DNA of 64,000 nucleotides. Source: Elusimicrobiota bacterium (GTDB taxonomy: Bacteria; Elusimicrobiota; Elusimicrobia; Elusimicrobiales; UBA9959). Below the pieces are notes generated by a model. That model ran no database searches. It worked only from the letters and a program-made list of their open reading frames with translations, and had not been told where the DNA came from. Positions 32,803 through 41,357 of this stretch are shown one piece after another; the stretch's first letter is position 1, and each line of letters begins with the position of its first letter. Location: positions 1-64,000 of the forward strand of contig JAGVVD010000029.1 in NCBI GenBank assembly GCA_019135865.1. Reading direction: 5' to 3'. Both the position numbers and the translations under genes were made by a program.

Positions 32803-33813
32803 TCAGGCGACTTTCCGGCGGGGCAGCGGCCGCAGCGGGAAAGGCGCCGGCTTGCGGAGTACGGGACGGAACTCGCGGCGCCCGAAAACGTCGGCGTACC
32901 ATTTCTCGAAACCCATGCAGACCTTGTCGTAGGCGCAGCGCGAACAGGACCTGTTCTTTACGCGTATGCGCTCCTTGACCGAGTAGACCGCGTCGGTCTT
33001 GCCTTCCACGTAGTAGAGGGGCTCGTCGTCCTCGGCCCGCTCCGGCCGGTCCCATTCCGCCATAAGATGCGCGGCTTCCGGGATATTGCAGGGGCAGAAA
33101 TTTATGAGTATCCTGCTTTCCGGCCGCACGCCGTTCTCTTTCAGGAGGGCCAGCGTCTTCCTCAGGTACGGCACGGCCCGCGTGACGCTGACCTTGAGCA
33201 GGTCCGCGTTCTTGGCCATCATGCCGCTGTAATGCGGGAAGATGATATTGAAGTCGCGCACGCCGAAACGCCCGGTTATCAGCCCGACCATCTCCGGCAG
33301 CGCCCTGTAATTCGGGGCGTTCAGGGCCATGTTCACGCAGAGCTCGGCGCCTCCTTCCCTTATATTATCGAAAGCGGCGGCCAGTTTGCCGAAAGCTCCC
33401 GGCACGCCGACCAGCCTGTCGTGTATCTCCGGCCCGGGGCCGTGCAGCGACAGTCGGAACAGATTGGCCCCGGCCTTTATCAGGGAGCGCGTATAGGCCT
33501 TGTCCGCCAGCTTCAGTCCGTTGCTCATCACCTGTATCCAGGGATAGCCGATCTTCGCCGCCAGTTTTATTATCTTGGGCAGATCGGGCAGCAGCGTGAT
33601 CTCGCCGCCGATGAAATAGGCGCAGCGGCAGCCCCTGGCGTAGCCCTCGTAAAGGGCTCTCGAGGCGTCGGCGAAGGGCATGCGCTGTCCGCAGAGCGGC
33701 TTGAGCTCGTCGCCGGGCTGGTAGCAGAACACGCAGCGGGCGTTACAGTCGTAATTGAGGATCATCTCGCAGTTCTTTATCCTCGCGCCCGGAGAAGGGG
33801 CCCTCGTGCTCAT
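32803..33813 (-). CDS. HxsC-like radical SAM protein
   Basis: 336 residues from the ATG at 33813 with GGGAGGAA upstream; it overlaps the upstream stop (ATGA). CX3CX2C is at C23, C27 and C30 (YDCNARCVFC), then FIGGEITLLPD, MSNGLKL, SLHGPGPEIHDRL and PNYRALPE. C-terminal auxiliary set: INFCPCNIPE, then CSRCAYDKVCMG and FGRREFRPV. It is a close relative of the next gene upstream and of those in the 37.6-54.8 kb operon. Third gene of a HemN-like/rSAM/rSAM unit. Substrate unknown. Confidence 0.8.
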   Translation of the reverse strand: MSTRAPSPGARIKNCEMILNYDCNARCVFCYQPGDELKPLCGQRMPFADASRALYEGYARGCRCAYFIGGEITLLPDLPKIIKLAAKIGYPWIQVMSNGLKLADKAYTRSLIKAGANLFRLSLHGPGPEIHDRLVGVPGAFGKLAAAFDNIREGGAELCVNMALNAPNYRALPEMVGLITGRFGVRDFNIIFPHYSGMMAKNADLLKVSVTRAVPYLRKTLALLKENGVRPESRILINFCPCNIPEAAHLMAEWDRPERAEDDEPLYYVEGKTDAVYSVKERIRVKNRSCSRCAYDKVCMGFEKWYADVFGRREFRPVLRKPAPFPLRPLPRRKVA

Positions 33814-34916
33814 CCGTTCCTCCCTTTGCCGCCGCTGTTCTCCCAGGCGGCGGCCAGCGCCTGGCGCGGCAGTTCCCTTATCGCCCGGAACTCGGCCCCG
33901 CCGTAAAGGTCCAGGTAGCTTTTCTCGACGCCCTTGCATCTGTCGTAAAGCAGGCAGCCGCGGCAGCCGCGCGCTTTGGCGGAACCCTCGGCCTTCATAT
34001 CCTGCAGACGACGCACCGTGCCGTCGGGCAGCATCACTTCCTCCTGGGCCTCACCGCCGTCCGGGAGCTCCCAGTCGGCCATGACATTGAAGTATTCCGG
34101 CATCAGGCAGGGCGGGAAATTCACGACCATCCTGGCGAAAGCCGGCAGCCCCGAGTCCGCGATGAGCGAAAGACCGCGCCGCACATACGGGATGGTTTCG
34201 GAGACGCGGGTCCGCAGCAGGCGGGCGTTACCGGCCATAAGCCCGGCGTAATGGCCGTAGATGATATTATAATAACTGATGCCCAGCTTCCCGAAGACCA
34301 GGCCGAAGAACTCCGGGAAGCGGCGGTAATTGAGCCGGTTCACCACCTGGGCCAGGCCGACCTCGATGCCGGCGGCCTGCGCGGCGCGCACCGTCCCGAT
34401 CACGCGGTCGAAAGCCCCCTTGACGCCGACCAGCCGGTCGTGCACGGCCGCCGACGGGCCGTGGAGGGAGACGTCGAGCATGTTCACGCCCGCGTCCGCC
34501 AGCCGCGGCAGCAGCGACGGGTCCGAAAAATTGACGCTGTTGGTGCAGACCTTGACGAGCGAATAGCCGAGCCGCCTGGCCAGCCGGGCTATTTCGGGCA
34601 GGTCCGTCCTGAGCGTGGGCTCTCCCCCTATCAGGCTGGCTATCCAGGCGCCGCCCTCCCGGCCGGCGCGCAGCGCGCGCGCGATCGTCCTGATGTCCGC
34701 TTCCGGCCTGTCCGAGGCGTGGAAATCGGCGGGGTTGTAGCAGAAAAGACAGCGCAGGTTGCAGCGGTAATTGACCGTTATCTCGCAGACCTTGGGCTTC
34801 CTGTTTATCGGCCAGCGTACGCGGTCCAGCCGGCGGCGCAGTTCCGCGCGGTCGCCGCCCGGCGCGGCGGCCAGCGCGGCCCGGATATTCCCGGCGGCGA
34901 AGGGGTTCTTCTTCAT
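33810..34916 (-). CDS. HxsC-like radical SAM protein
   Basis: 368 residues from the ATG at 34916, chosen because it overlaps the upstream stop (ATGA); earlier in-frame starts lie inside the HemN-like gene. CX3CX2C is at C52, C56 and C59 (YRCNLRCLFC) after a 50-residue N-terminal extension. LIGGEPTLRTD, CTNSVNF, SLHGPSAAVHDRL and RLNYRRFPE follow. Auxiliary cysteines: NFPPCLMPEY, then CRGCLLYDRCKG and YGGAEFRAI. Sister of the downstream gene; probable duplicate. Confidence 0.8.
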   Translation of the reverse strand: MKKNPFAAGNIRAALAAAPGGDRAELRRRLDRVRWPINRKPKVCEITVNYRCNLRCLFCYNPADFHASDRPEADIRTIARALRAGREGGAWIASLIGGEPTLRTDLPEIARLARRLGYSLVKVCTNSVNFSDPSLLPRLADAGVNMLDVSLHGPSAAVHDRLVGVKGAFDRVIGTVRAAQAAGIEVGLAQVVNRLNYRRFPEFFGLVFGKLGISYYNIIYGHYAGLMAGNARLLRTRVSETIPYVRRGLSLIADSGLPAFARMVVNFPPCLMPEYFNVMADWELPDGGEAQEEVMLPDGTVRRLQDMKAEGSAKARGCRGCLLYDRCKGVEKSYLDLYGGAEFRAIRELPRQALAAAWENSGGKGRNG

Positions 34917-36259
34917 TTCACCCATCCCGGCCCGGCTTCTTTCAGGCTGGCGGCTATGCCGGTCAGCGCCGGCCCGCGCCAGAGAAGCCTGCGGACCGAC
35001 GAAAGAGCTTGCGCCGGACACGCCAGGCCGCCGGCAGAAGAACGGCAGGAGGCTTTCAGTCCCGGCAGTTCGCGCCCGAAGTCGGAGGCGAAAGAAGAGC
35101 CGAAAGTCCGCCGGTATTCGGCGAAAGAGAGTTTTCCTCCGGGAGCCGCGAAACTCTCCAGGGCGAAATAGATCTTTTCGTCGCGCAGGTCCGTACGTAC
35201 CAGGCGGTACACCGGCGGCCGGCCCGCTTTCAGCGCGTCGCGCCAGCGGTCCCAGCCGGAGAAGTTTATATACCTGGCCGAGCCGAAAGCGCGCGATACG
35301 GAAGCGGGCCCGAGTCCGAGCACCGAGTTGCGGTCGCGCAGGACGCTGGTCTGAAAATTGCGGCTGGCGCGCGTCAGGCCCGCGGAATCGTAGTCGGCCA
35401 TCACATAGCCGCGTTTCTTGAGCATGGCGAACCCATCGGCCAGAAGGGCGCGCAGCGCGGCTTCGTCAGGGGCGCGTCCGCCGCGCATGGAGTGCAGCGT
35501 GTAGGGAGTGGCCGAGAAGGCGTTGAGATGTATCTGGTCCGGCCGCATGGCCAGCGCGCTCCTAACGTCCCGCATAAAATCGGCGCGGCCCTGCCCCGGC
35601 AGGCCGCAGATTATGTCGAGATTGCATTTTATGCCGGCCTTGCGCAGCGCGGCCGTTTTTTCGGCCAGCCCCGGCGCGCCGCGCCGGCCGGCCCGGCGTA
35701 TGACCTCGCCGGCGAACGACTGCACCCCCAGGCAGACGCGCGACACGCCGCAGTCCCGCAGAGCGCCGAGCAGTTCCCCGTCGAGGTCGGCGGGATCGAT
35801 CTCCGCGTTTATCTGCGTGCGGCGGCCGAACCCGAATTTCCGGCGCAGCAGGGAGAAAAGATCCCTGACGCGGGCGGGCGGCAGCAGCGAGGGGGTACCC
35901 CCGCCGAGATAGACGGTCTCCAACTCCCGCCGGCCGACGGCCGCGGGCAGGAGGGAGATCTCTTTTTCCAGAAGGCGCAGGTACTCGGCGGAGACCTCCT
36001 CCCGCCGGCCTGAAGGGCAGGCGATGACCGGGAGGAAACAGAACTCGCATTTACGGCGGCAGAAAGGGAAGTTAACGTAAAGGCCCAGGCGCGAAGAGCG
36101 GGGCAGGGCCCGCCGCCAGAGCTCCCCCAGTCCCGCGCGCGGCAGGCTGGAGTTCCCCCATGAGCCGAAAGGCGGGTACTGCTCGGAGTAGCCGGTATAA
36201 TCCAGCGCCCGGGCCTTGTCGTAGACCCGCTCGAATATTTCCTGGGGTATATCCAGCAT
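34913..36259 (-). CDS. HemN/HemW-like radical SAM protein
   Basis: 448 residues from the ATG at 36259; a longer TTG start at 36328 is less likely. The motif is CX3CX2C at C67, C71 and C74 (NFPFCRRKCEFC), a layout typical of the oxygen-independent coproporphyrinogen oxidase family, followed by YLGGGTPSLL, AEIDPADLD, LGVQSF and IICGLPGQGR. The family includes HemN (haem synthesis), HemW (haem chaperone) and C-methyltransferase relatives; which applies here cannot be told. It heads a three-gene operon with two HxsC-like proteins, so a role in that pathway rather than haem synthesis is plausible. Confidence 0.8.
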   Translation of the reverse strand: MLDIPQEIFERVYDKARALDYTGYSEQYPPFGSWGNSSLPRAGLGELWRRALPRSSRLGLYVNFPFCRRKCEFCFLPVIACPSGRREEVSAEYLRLLEKEISLLPAAVGRRELETVYLGGGTPSLLPPARVRDLFSLLRRKFGFGRRTQINAEIDPADLDGELLGALRDCGVSRVCLGVQSFAGEVIRRAGRRGAPGLAEKTAALRKAGIKCNLDIICGLPGQGRADFMRDVRSALAMRPDQIHLNAFSATPYTLHSMRGGRAPDEAALRALLADGFAMLKKRGYVMADYDSAGLTRASRNFQTSVLRDRNSVLGLGPASVSRAFGSARYINFSGWDRWRDALKAGRPPVYRLVRTDLRDEKIYFALESFAAPGGKLSFAEYRRTFGSSFASDFGRELPGLKASCRSSAGGLACPAQALSSVRRLLWRGPALTGIAASLKEAGPGWVK

Positions 36260-36342
36260 CTTAAAGCGCGCGGCCCGTCGCAGAGCTCCGGGCACCGACC
36301 GCGGGCAATCCCCGCAAGGCGAGGACAAGTGCCGCCCTGTTC

Positions 36343-36370
36343 CGGCCCGCGCTGGAACTGCCGCGGGCCG
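36343..36370. other. Inverted repeat after ygeY
   Basis: Nine-base perfect stem (36343-36351 with 36362-36370) and ten-base loop in the 135-base gap between the stop at 36395 and the start at 36259. No T run; a possible terminator or operator. Nothing else was recognised in this gap. Confidence 0.35.
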
Positions 36371-36394
36371 TGGCGGTCCTCACTTCTGCGGCTG

Positions 36395-37585
36395 TCAGAG
36401 CTCGCCGGGCAGCGCGGCGTAGAACACGGCCGCCTTGACCAGGTGGTCTATCGGCATGTTCTCGTTGACCGAGTGGGCGTAGATCTCGTTGGACGGACCG
36501 AAGCCTATCGTCGGGATGCCCAGCCGGCCGGCCGAAGCCACGCCGTTGGTGGAGAACACCCAGCGGCTGATGACCGGCTTCTTCTTGAGAGCTATAGCGG
36601 CCGCGCGGGCGCCGGCCTGCACCAGCTTGTGCTTCTCCGGCAGCACCCAGGTCGGGAAATACTTCTCCTGGCCGACCTTCAGGCCGGTCCAGGCGGTCTC
36701 GGAATACTGCAGCACCTCGACGGCGGCCTTCGCCTTCTTCACGGACGGCAGCCGCTTGATCTCGGCGACCGAGCTCTTGAGCGTCTCGCCTACGGTCAGG
36801 CGGCGGTCCAGGTATATAGTGCACTCGTCGGGCACGGCGTTGAGCGACGGCGTCTTGCACTCTATCGAAGTGACGGCCACCGTGCCCTTGCCGATGAACT
36901 TGTCGTTCTTGAGGCGCTTGTTGAGCGCGGTTATCTCCTTGGTGATGTCGGCCATCTTCACCACGGCGTTGTCGCCGCGCTCGGGCGCGCTGGCGTGGCA
37001 GCTGCGGCCCTTGGTCACGACCTTCATCTCCATGCGGCCGCGGTGCCCGCGGTAGACCTTCAGGTCGGTGGGCTCGGTGATGACGACGAAATCCGGGCGG
37101 ATCTTCTCTTTCTGGACGATATGCAGTATCGGGAGGCCGTCGCAGTCCTCCTCCATGACGGAGCCGACGACCATCAGCGTATAGTCGCCTTCCAGCTTCA
37201 GGTCCTTTATCATCCTGGCGGCGTAGACCATCGGGACCATCGAGAGTTTCTGGTCGGTGGCGCCGCGGCCGTAGATATGGCCGTTCTTTACCAGGCCGGC
37301 GAACGGGTTTATCTTCCAGGCCTTGGGGTCCCCTATGCCGACGGTGTCGATATGGGCGTCCATCATGATCTTCTTCTTCCCCTTGCCGAGGAAGCCGATG
37401 ATATTGCCCATCGCGTCGATCTTCACCTTGTCGAAGCCGACCTTTATCATCTCTTTCTTGATGCGCTCCACCAGCGGGCCTTCCTTGCAGGAGAAGCTGG
37501 GGATCTTGACCAGGTCCGAGGCGAACTTCACCATGTCGTTCCTGTATTTCAAAGCGGTCTTGTGCAGCAGTTCTTTCTTGTCCAT
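36395..37585 (-). CDS. ygeY: YgeY-type metallo-hydrolase (M20 family)
   Basis: 396 residues, ATG at 37585 with GGAGG upstream. M20 peptidase motifs: DAHIDTVG (metal His and Asp), GRGATDQK (metal Asp), VMEEDCDG (catalytic and metal Glu), and a late IYAHSVNE (metal His). The sequence fits the YgeY subfamily, hydrolases of N-substituted amino acids found with ygeW and carbamate kinase. Here it is 12 kb from ygeW and has its own AT-rich upstream region (TATAGAAT/TATATT) in the 48-base gap. It likely completes the ureido-amino-acid route. Confidence 0.85.
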   Translation of the reverse strand: MDKKELLHKTALKYRNDMVKFASDLVKIPSFSCKEGPLVERIKKEMIKVGFDKVKIDAMGNIIGFLGKGKKKIMMDAHIDTVGIGDPKAWKINPFAGLVKNGHIYGRGATDQKLSMVPMVYAARMIKDLKLEGDYTLMVVGSVMEEDCDGLPILHIVQKEKIRPDFVVITEPTDLKVYRGHRGRMEMKVVTKGRSCHASAPERGDNAVVKMADITKEITALNKRLKNDKFIGKGTVAVTSIECKTPSLNAVPDECTIYLDRRLTVGETLKSSVAEIKRLPSVKKAKAAVEVLQYSETAWTGLKVGQEKYFPTWVLPEKHKLVQAGARAAAIALKKKPVISRWVFSTNGVASAGRLGIPTIGFGPSNEIYAHSVNENMPIDHLVKAAVFYAALPGEL

Positions 37586-37633
37586 TTTTCCTCCGTAGAT
37601 GTGCTGAATATATTCTATATAATTGGGCCCGTC

Positions 37634-38929
37634 TTAGAGCATCCGCAGGTAGCGTTCCAGCGCCCGCGCGAAGATCTCGGTGTCGGCCGGCGTATTGTAG
37701 GTGAAATACGACAGCCGCAGGGTTTCCTTCACGCCCGAGGCCAGGCAGGCCAGGTCGGCGCAGTGGCGGCCCGAGCGCACGGCTATCGAAAGCCCTTTGA
37801 CGCTTGAATCCAGAAAGAGAGCGAAGTCCTGAGCCGAGAAGCCGCGCTTCTCCGGGACTATCGAGATGAGCGAGCCCTCCGCCAGGGCGGCCCGGTCGCC
37901 GAGAACGCGGACGCCTTTTATGGCCGACAGCCGGTCATGCGCGTCCATCACCAGCCCGGAGACATGGGCGCGTATATTGCCGAAACCGGCCCGCTCCAGC
38001 CTCCGTATCGCCGCGGCCAGGCCGGCCGCGCCGGCGTAATTCTGAACGCCGGCCTCGAACCCCCTGTTGCCGCCGATATATCTGGCCTTATAGCCGCCCC
38101 GGAGCTCCACCCCCTCGACGGTGCCGCCGCCGACGCGCCAGGGGCGCAGCTTGGCCATCAGCTCCCGGCGGACATAAAGCGCGCCGGTGCAGTAGGGCGC
38201 GCCCAGCTTGTGGCCGGAGAAGGCGCAGGCGTCGGCCCCCTCGGCCGCGGCGCCCGAGCCGTGCGTGGGCGCGAACTGCGCGTCGTCGGAGAAAAGATAA
38301 GCGCCGGCCGCGCGCGTCAGGGCGGCCGCGCGGCGGAGCTCCTGCCTGCCGCCGAAGATATTCGAGGCGTGGTTGAGGCAGACCAGCGCGGTGCGGCGGC
38401 CCAGCAGCCGCGGCAGGGCGTCCAGGTCCGGGACCAGTCCCTTGAGCGGCAGCACCCTCAGCTTCACCCGCCCGGCGGCGGCCAGCCGCTCGAAAGGAAG
38501 GAAAACGGCGTTATGCTCCAGCGGCGACAGGACCACCTCGTCGCGTTCTTTCGTGAAAGGGAAAGAGTTGGCCAGCAGGTTGGCCGCGTCGGTGACGCCG
38601 CCGGTGAAGATGACCTCGTCGGGCGAAGCGGCGCCCATGAAGTCCGCGACGGTACGCCGCGCGGACTCGAACTCCTCCTCCATGCCGGCCGACAGCGAAT
38701 AGAACGACCGGCGCCCGCCGCAGCCGCCCAGGCGCAGCAGGTTCTCCCGCTGCGCGTCGGCCGCGCCGCGCATCTTGAGGACGGTGCAGGCGCTGTCGAG
38801 ATACACCAGCCTGCGCCCGGCGGAAGAGGGCGGCATTGTCCGCTGTCGGTGCGGCGAGCTCTGCGAGCCGCCGAAGCGGGCCTTCAGGACGGGGAATTCC
38901 CTGTTGAGCGCGGCGAGGGACTTGTTCAT
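37634..38929 (-). CDS. Cysteine desulfurase-like PLP enzyme
   Basis: 431 residues, class V aminotransferase fold of the SufS/NifS type. The PLP lysine is in FSGHKLGAPYCTGALY. The catalytic-Cys segment is SGRHCADLACL. The N-terminus reads YLDSACTVLK and there is an SPLEHNAV segment typical of SufS. Such enzymes supply sulfur from cysteine for Fe-S or thio groups. It is the last gene of the long operon and overlaps the rSAM gene at 38926 (ATGA). Either it feeds the many Fe-S clusters of the operon or it takes part in the modification chemistry. Confidence 0.8.
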   Translation of the reverse strand: MNKSLAALNREFPVLKARFGGSQSSPHRQRTMPPSSAGRRLVYLDSACTVLKMRGAADAQRENLLRLGGCGGRRSFYSLSAGMEEEFESARRTVADFMGAASPDEVIFTGGVTDAANLLANSFPFTKERDEVVLSPLEHNAVFLPFERLAAAGRVKLRVLPLKGLVPDLDALPRLLGRRTALVCLNHASNIFGGRQELRRAAALTRAAGAYLFSDDAQFAPTHGSGAAAEGADACAFSGHKLGAPYCTGALYVRRELMAKLRPWRVGGGTVEGVELRGGYKARYIGGNRGFEAGVQNYAGAAGLAAAIRRLERAGFGNIRAHVSGLVMDAHDRLSAIKGVRVLGDRAALAEGSLISIVPEKRGFSAQDFALFLDSSVKGLSIAVRSGRHCADLACLASGVKETLRLSYFTYNTPADTEIFARALERYLRML

Positions 38930-39765
38930 AGCGTCTTGTGGACCTTTATATAGTCCTTGCGGGGGCCGGGGCAGATCTTTTTCATGCGGCAGCCGCGGCA
39001 GGCGGCGACATAGGCCTTCTCGGCGAGCTGCGGGCCCCTCTCCTTAGATGATAGTTTTTTGGCGTCCACGCTTGAAAGCGCGAATTCGCCCAGGAAACAC
39101 GGCGGTATATGGTCCGTCTCGCAGGCCAGGCCCCGCTCCCGGCAAAGCCCCAGCGCTTTTACGAGGTAAGGCGAGACGGCGGCGTAGCGCGGCACATAAA
39201 GACCGGATCCCGACCTGCCGTAGGCCTTGATGAAACTGAACTGTATCCAGGAGACGCCCTTGAGTTCCGCGGCAGCGAACTCCACGAAAGAAGGCAGGCG
39301 GCGGTAATTGAGCGAGCTTACGACATGGGTCAGCCTCACCGCCGCGCCGGCCTTTATCAGCCGGCGCACGCCGCGGACGCGGGCGGCGAAGGCCCCGCGC
39401 GTCCGCGTTATTTTAAGGTCCCCGGCCGCCGTGCCCGACGGGAAATTGACGTTGAAATAGCCTCCCGACAGCTTCACCGCGCGGACCAGCCGGCTGAAAT
39501 AAGCCTCCGGCAGCCGCGCCAGCGGCACGCCGTTGGTCTGCACCTCCACCCTGCGCCGCCGGCCCGCGCAGTAGAGCAGGAATTTCAGCAGCTCTTCCCG
39601 GTCGGCCAGCAGCGGCTCGCCGCCCGAGACCTGCACCAGGCCCGGCTCTTTGAGCGCCGCCGCCCACGCCGCCAGACCGGCGCGTTCGGTCCCGACCGTC
39701 TCGGCCGGGTAGGAGCAGAACACGCAGCGCTGGTCGCAGGCGGAAAGCAGGTGTATGAGCGGCAT
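38926..39765 (-). CDS. Small HxsC-like radical SAM protein
   Basis: 279 residues, the shortest rSAM here. CX3CX2C begins almost at once: C10, C14 and C17 (ACDQRCVFC), followed by VSGGEPLLAD, QTNGVPL and SLNYRRLPS. The auxiliary set is HIPPCFLGEF, then CRGCRMKKICPG and YIKVHKTL, ending the protein. It overlaps the next gene by four bases and follows the membrane protein gene by 15 bases. Substrate unknown. Confidence 0.8.
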   Translation of the reverse strand: MPLIHLLSACDQRCVFCSYPAETVGTERAGLAAWAAALKEPGLVQVSGGEPLLADREELLKFLLYCAGRRRRVEVQTNGVPLARLPEAYFSRLVRAVKLSGGYFNVNFPSGTAAGDLKITRTRGAFAARVRGVRRLIKAGAAVRLTHVVSSLNYRRLPSFVEFAAAELKGVSWIQFSFIKAYGRSGSGLYVPRYAAVSPYLVKALGLCRERGLACETDHIPPCFLGEFALSSVDAKKLSSKERGPQLAEKAYVAACRGCRMKKICPGPRKDYIKVHKTL

Positions 39766-39780
39766 TTCAGGAGAATCTTA

Positions 39781-41331
39781 TCATTTTGAAACCGGAGCGC
39801 CTTGCGGAGCCGCGTAGTTCCTCGCGAGATGCAGCGAGAGGCCGTGGGGCCCTTTGATGGACTCCGGACCGGAAAAGGGTCCCGCGAGGAGCGCGGCGCA
39901 GAGCTCCGCCCCTCCCTCGTCGCACCAGCGGTCCCGCACCAGGACTATGTCCCTGCCGGCCAGCAGGCGGCCCGGCCCGCCCCTGGAGAAGAGGAATTCC
40001 GGATGAACGGCGGACCCGCGGGAAGAAGGAGAGGCCATCGAAGGGTTCGCGGCCGCGAATACCGCCCCCCCGGGGACATCCCGCAGGCCGGACAGGAACC
40101 GCCATTGGGAAACGAAGGCCGGGTCCACTATTTCCCGTCCCACGAAACCGGCGCCCGACAGCAGCCAGACGGAGAGCGCGGCCGCCGCGGCGGCTTTGCC
40201 TCCCATCCCCCGGCGCGCCGCGGCCTTGTCGTACAGCCAGGCCGCGGCCAGACCGGCCGGAGGCACCGCGAAGGCCAGTAAAGGGACATTGAACCGTTTG
40301 AGGTCCAGCGCCCAAAGATCGAGTTTCTGCGCGAAGGAATAGACCAGCAGGAAAGCGGCGGCGGGCAGCAGGAACGCCGACGGGGCCTTATTTTCCCGGA
40401 AAGACAGAAAGATACCCGAAAGCGCCGCCAGTCCGAAAGCGGGCGGCAGCCCGGGCCCGTTCAGCCAGTACCGGAGGTTCCTGAAGCACAGTCCGAGCCC
40501 GTCCAGTTGTTCCCTGGAAGGGAGCCAGTTCTCCGCGTTGTATTCCCGTATGGCGGGCAGGTACAGCGCCGGGAGAACGAGATACGGCAGGAACAACAGG
40601 ACGCAGGCGGGCGACGGCCGCCGGGAACGGAGGAAAGGGAGCGCGGCGAGGAAACAGAAGAGCAGGAAGTTCTCCGGCCGGACGAAGGCGGAAAAAGCCG
40701 TGGCGGAGACCGCCAGGAAGAAGGCGCGACGCCCCCCTCTCCCGGCGTATACGAGCCAGGAGCAGAGCGCCAGCAGTATGAAGGTGAGCGAAGCGCCTTC
40801 CAGCGAGGCGTTGCCGGAGAACTTGAGATGCAGCGGCAGGAAGGCGATCAGCGAAGCGGAGGCGAGTCCGGGACGCGGGCCGCGGAACAGCACGGCGGAA
40901 AAAAAGAAGAAGAGCGGTATGGCCAGGGAAGAAACGAAAGCGTTGAACATGAAGGCCTGGGCCCACCCCGCGCCGGCGACCTTGAAGACCCACGCCAGCA
41001 GCGCGTGGTGACCAGGGGGCCATTGCGGCAGCCACCCGGAATAGCAGAACCCGTCCAGCCTGAAATCACATCGCACGAAAGAGAGCCCTTCCGCGAGCCT
41101 GCCGGCCAGGGCGAGATGCTCGTACTCGTCGTAGAAGACGTACGGGCGGTGGGGAACGGCCCAGAGCCTCAGCGCGAGGCCCGCCAGCCACAGCAGCGCG
41201 GTCAGGCGGAGGGCGGGACCCCAGTCCCGCTCCAGGCAGGCCGCCGCCTGCTTCCGGGCCAGGAAAAGACCCGCCAGCAGGGAGAACTGCAGGAACAGGG
41301 CCGCTATGTAAGAATGAGAGACAAGGTCCAT
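39781..41331 (-). CDS. GT39-like membrane glycosyltransferase
   Basis: 516 residues with about ten hydrophobic segments. The first loop holds YVFYDEYEHLALA, an acidic motif in the place where GT39/PMT-type lipid-linked sugar transferases have catalytic acids. A YSGWLPQWPPGHHALLA segment and FSGNASLEGASLTF follow the same general plan. A soluble tail from about 420 faces the periplasm. Such enzymes move sugars from polyprenyl carriers to proteins or lipids outside the inner membrane. Located inside the rSAM operon between two rSAM genes, it might glycosylate the exported product. Family assignment is moderate. Confidence 0.6.
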   Translation of the reverse strand: MDLVSHSYIAALFLQFSLLAGLFLARKQAAACLERDWGPALRLTALLWLAGLALRLWAVPHRPYVFYDEYEHLALAGRLAEGLSFVRCDFRLDGFCYSGWLPQWPPGHHALLAWVFKVAGAGWAQAFMFNAFVSSLAIPLFFFFSAVLFRGPRPGLASASLIAFLPLHLKFSGNASLEGASLTFILLALCSWLVYAGRGGRRAFFLAVSATAFSAFVRPENFLLFCFLAALPFLRSRRPSPACVLLFLPYLVLPALYLPAIREYNAENWLPSREQLDGLGLCFRNLRYWLNGPGLPPAFGLAALSGIFLSFRENKAPSAFLLPAAAFLLVYSFAQKLDLWALDLKRFNVPLLAFAVPPAGLAAAWLYDKAAARRGMGGKAAAAAALSVWLLSGAGFVGREIVDPAFVSQWRFLSGLRDVPGGAVFAAANPSMASPSSRGSAVHPEFLFSRGGPGRLLAGRDIVLVRDRWCDEGGAELCAALLAGPFSGPESIKGPHGLSLHLARNYAAPQGAPVSK

Positions 41332-41357
41332 TTCAAGAGATAGACCGGCGGCCCGGT

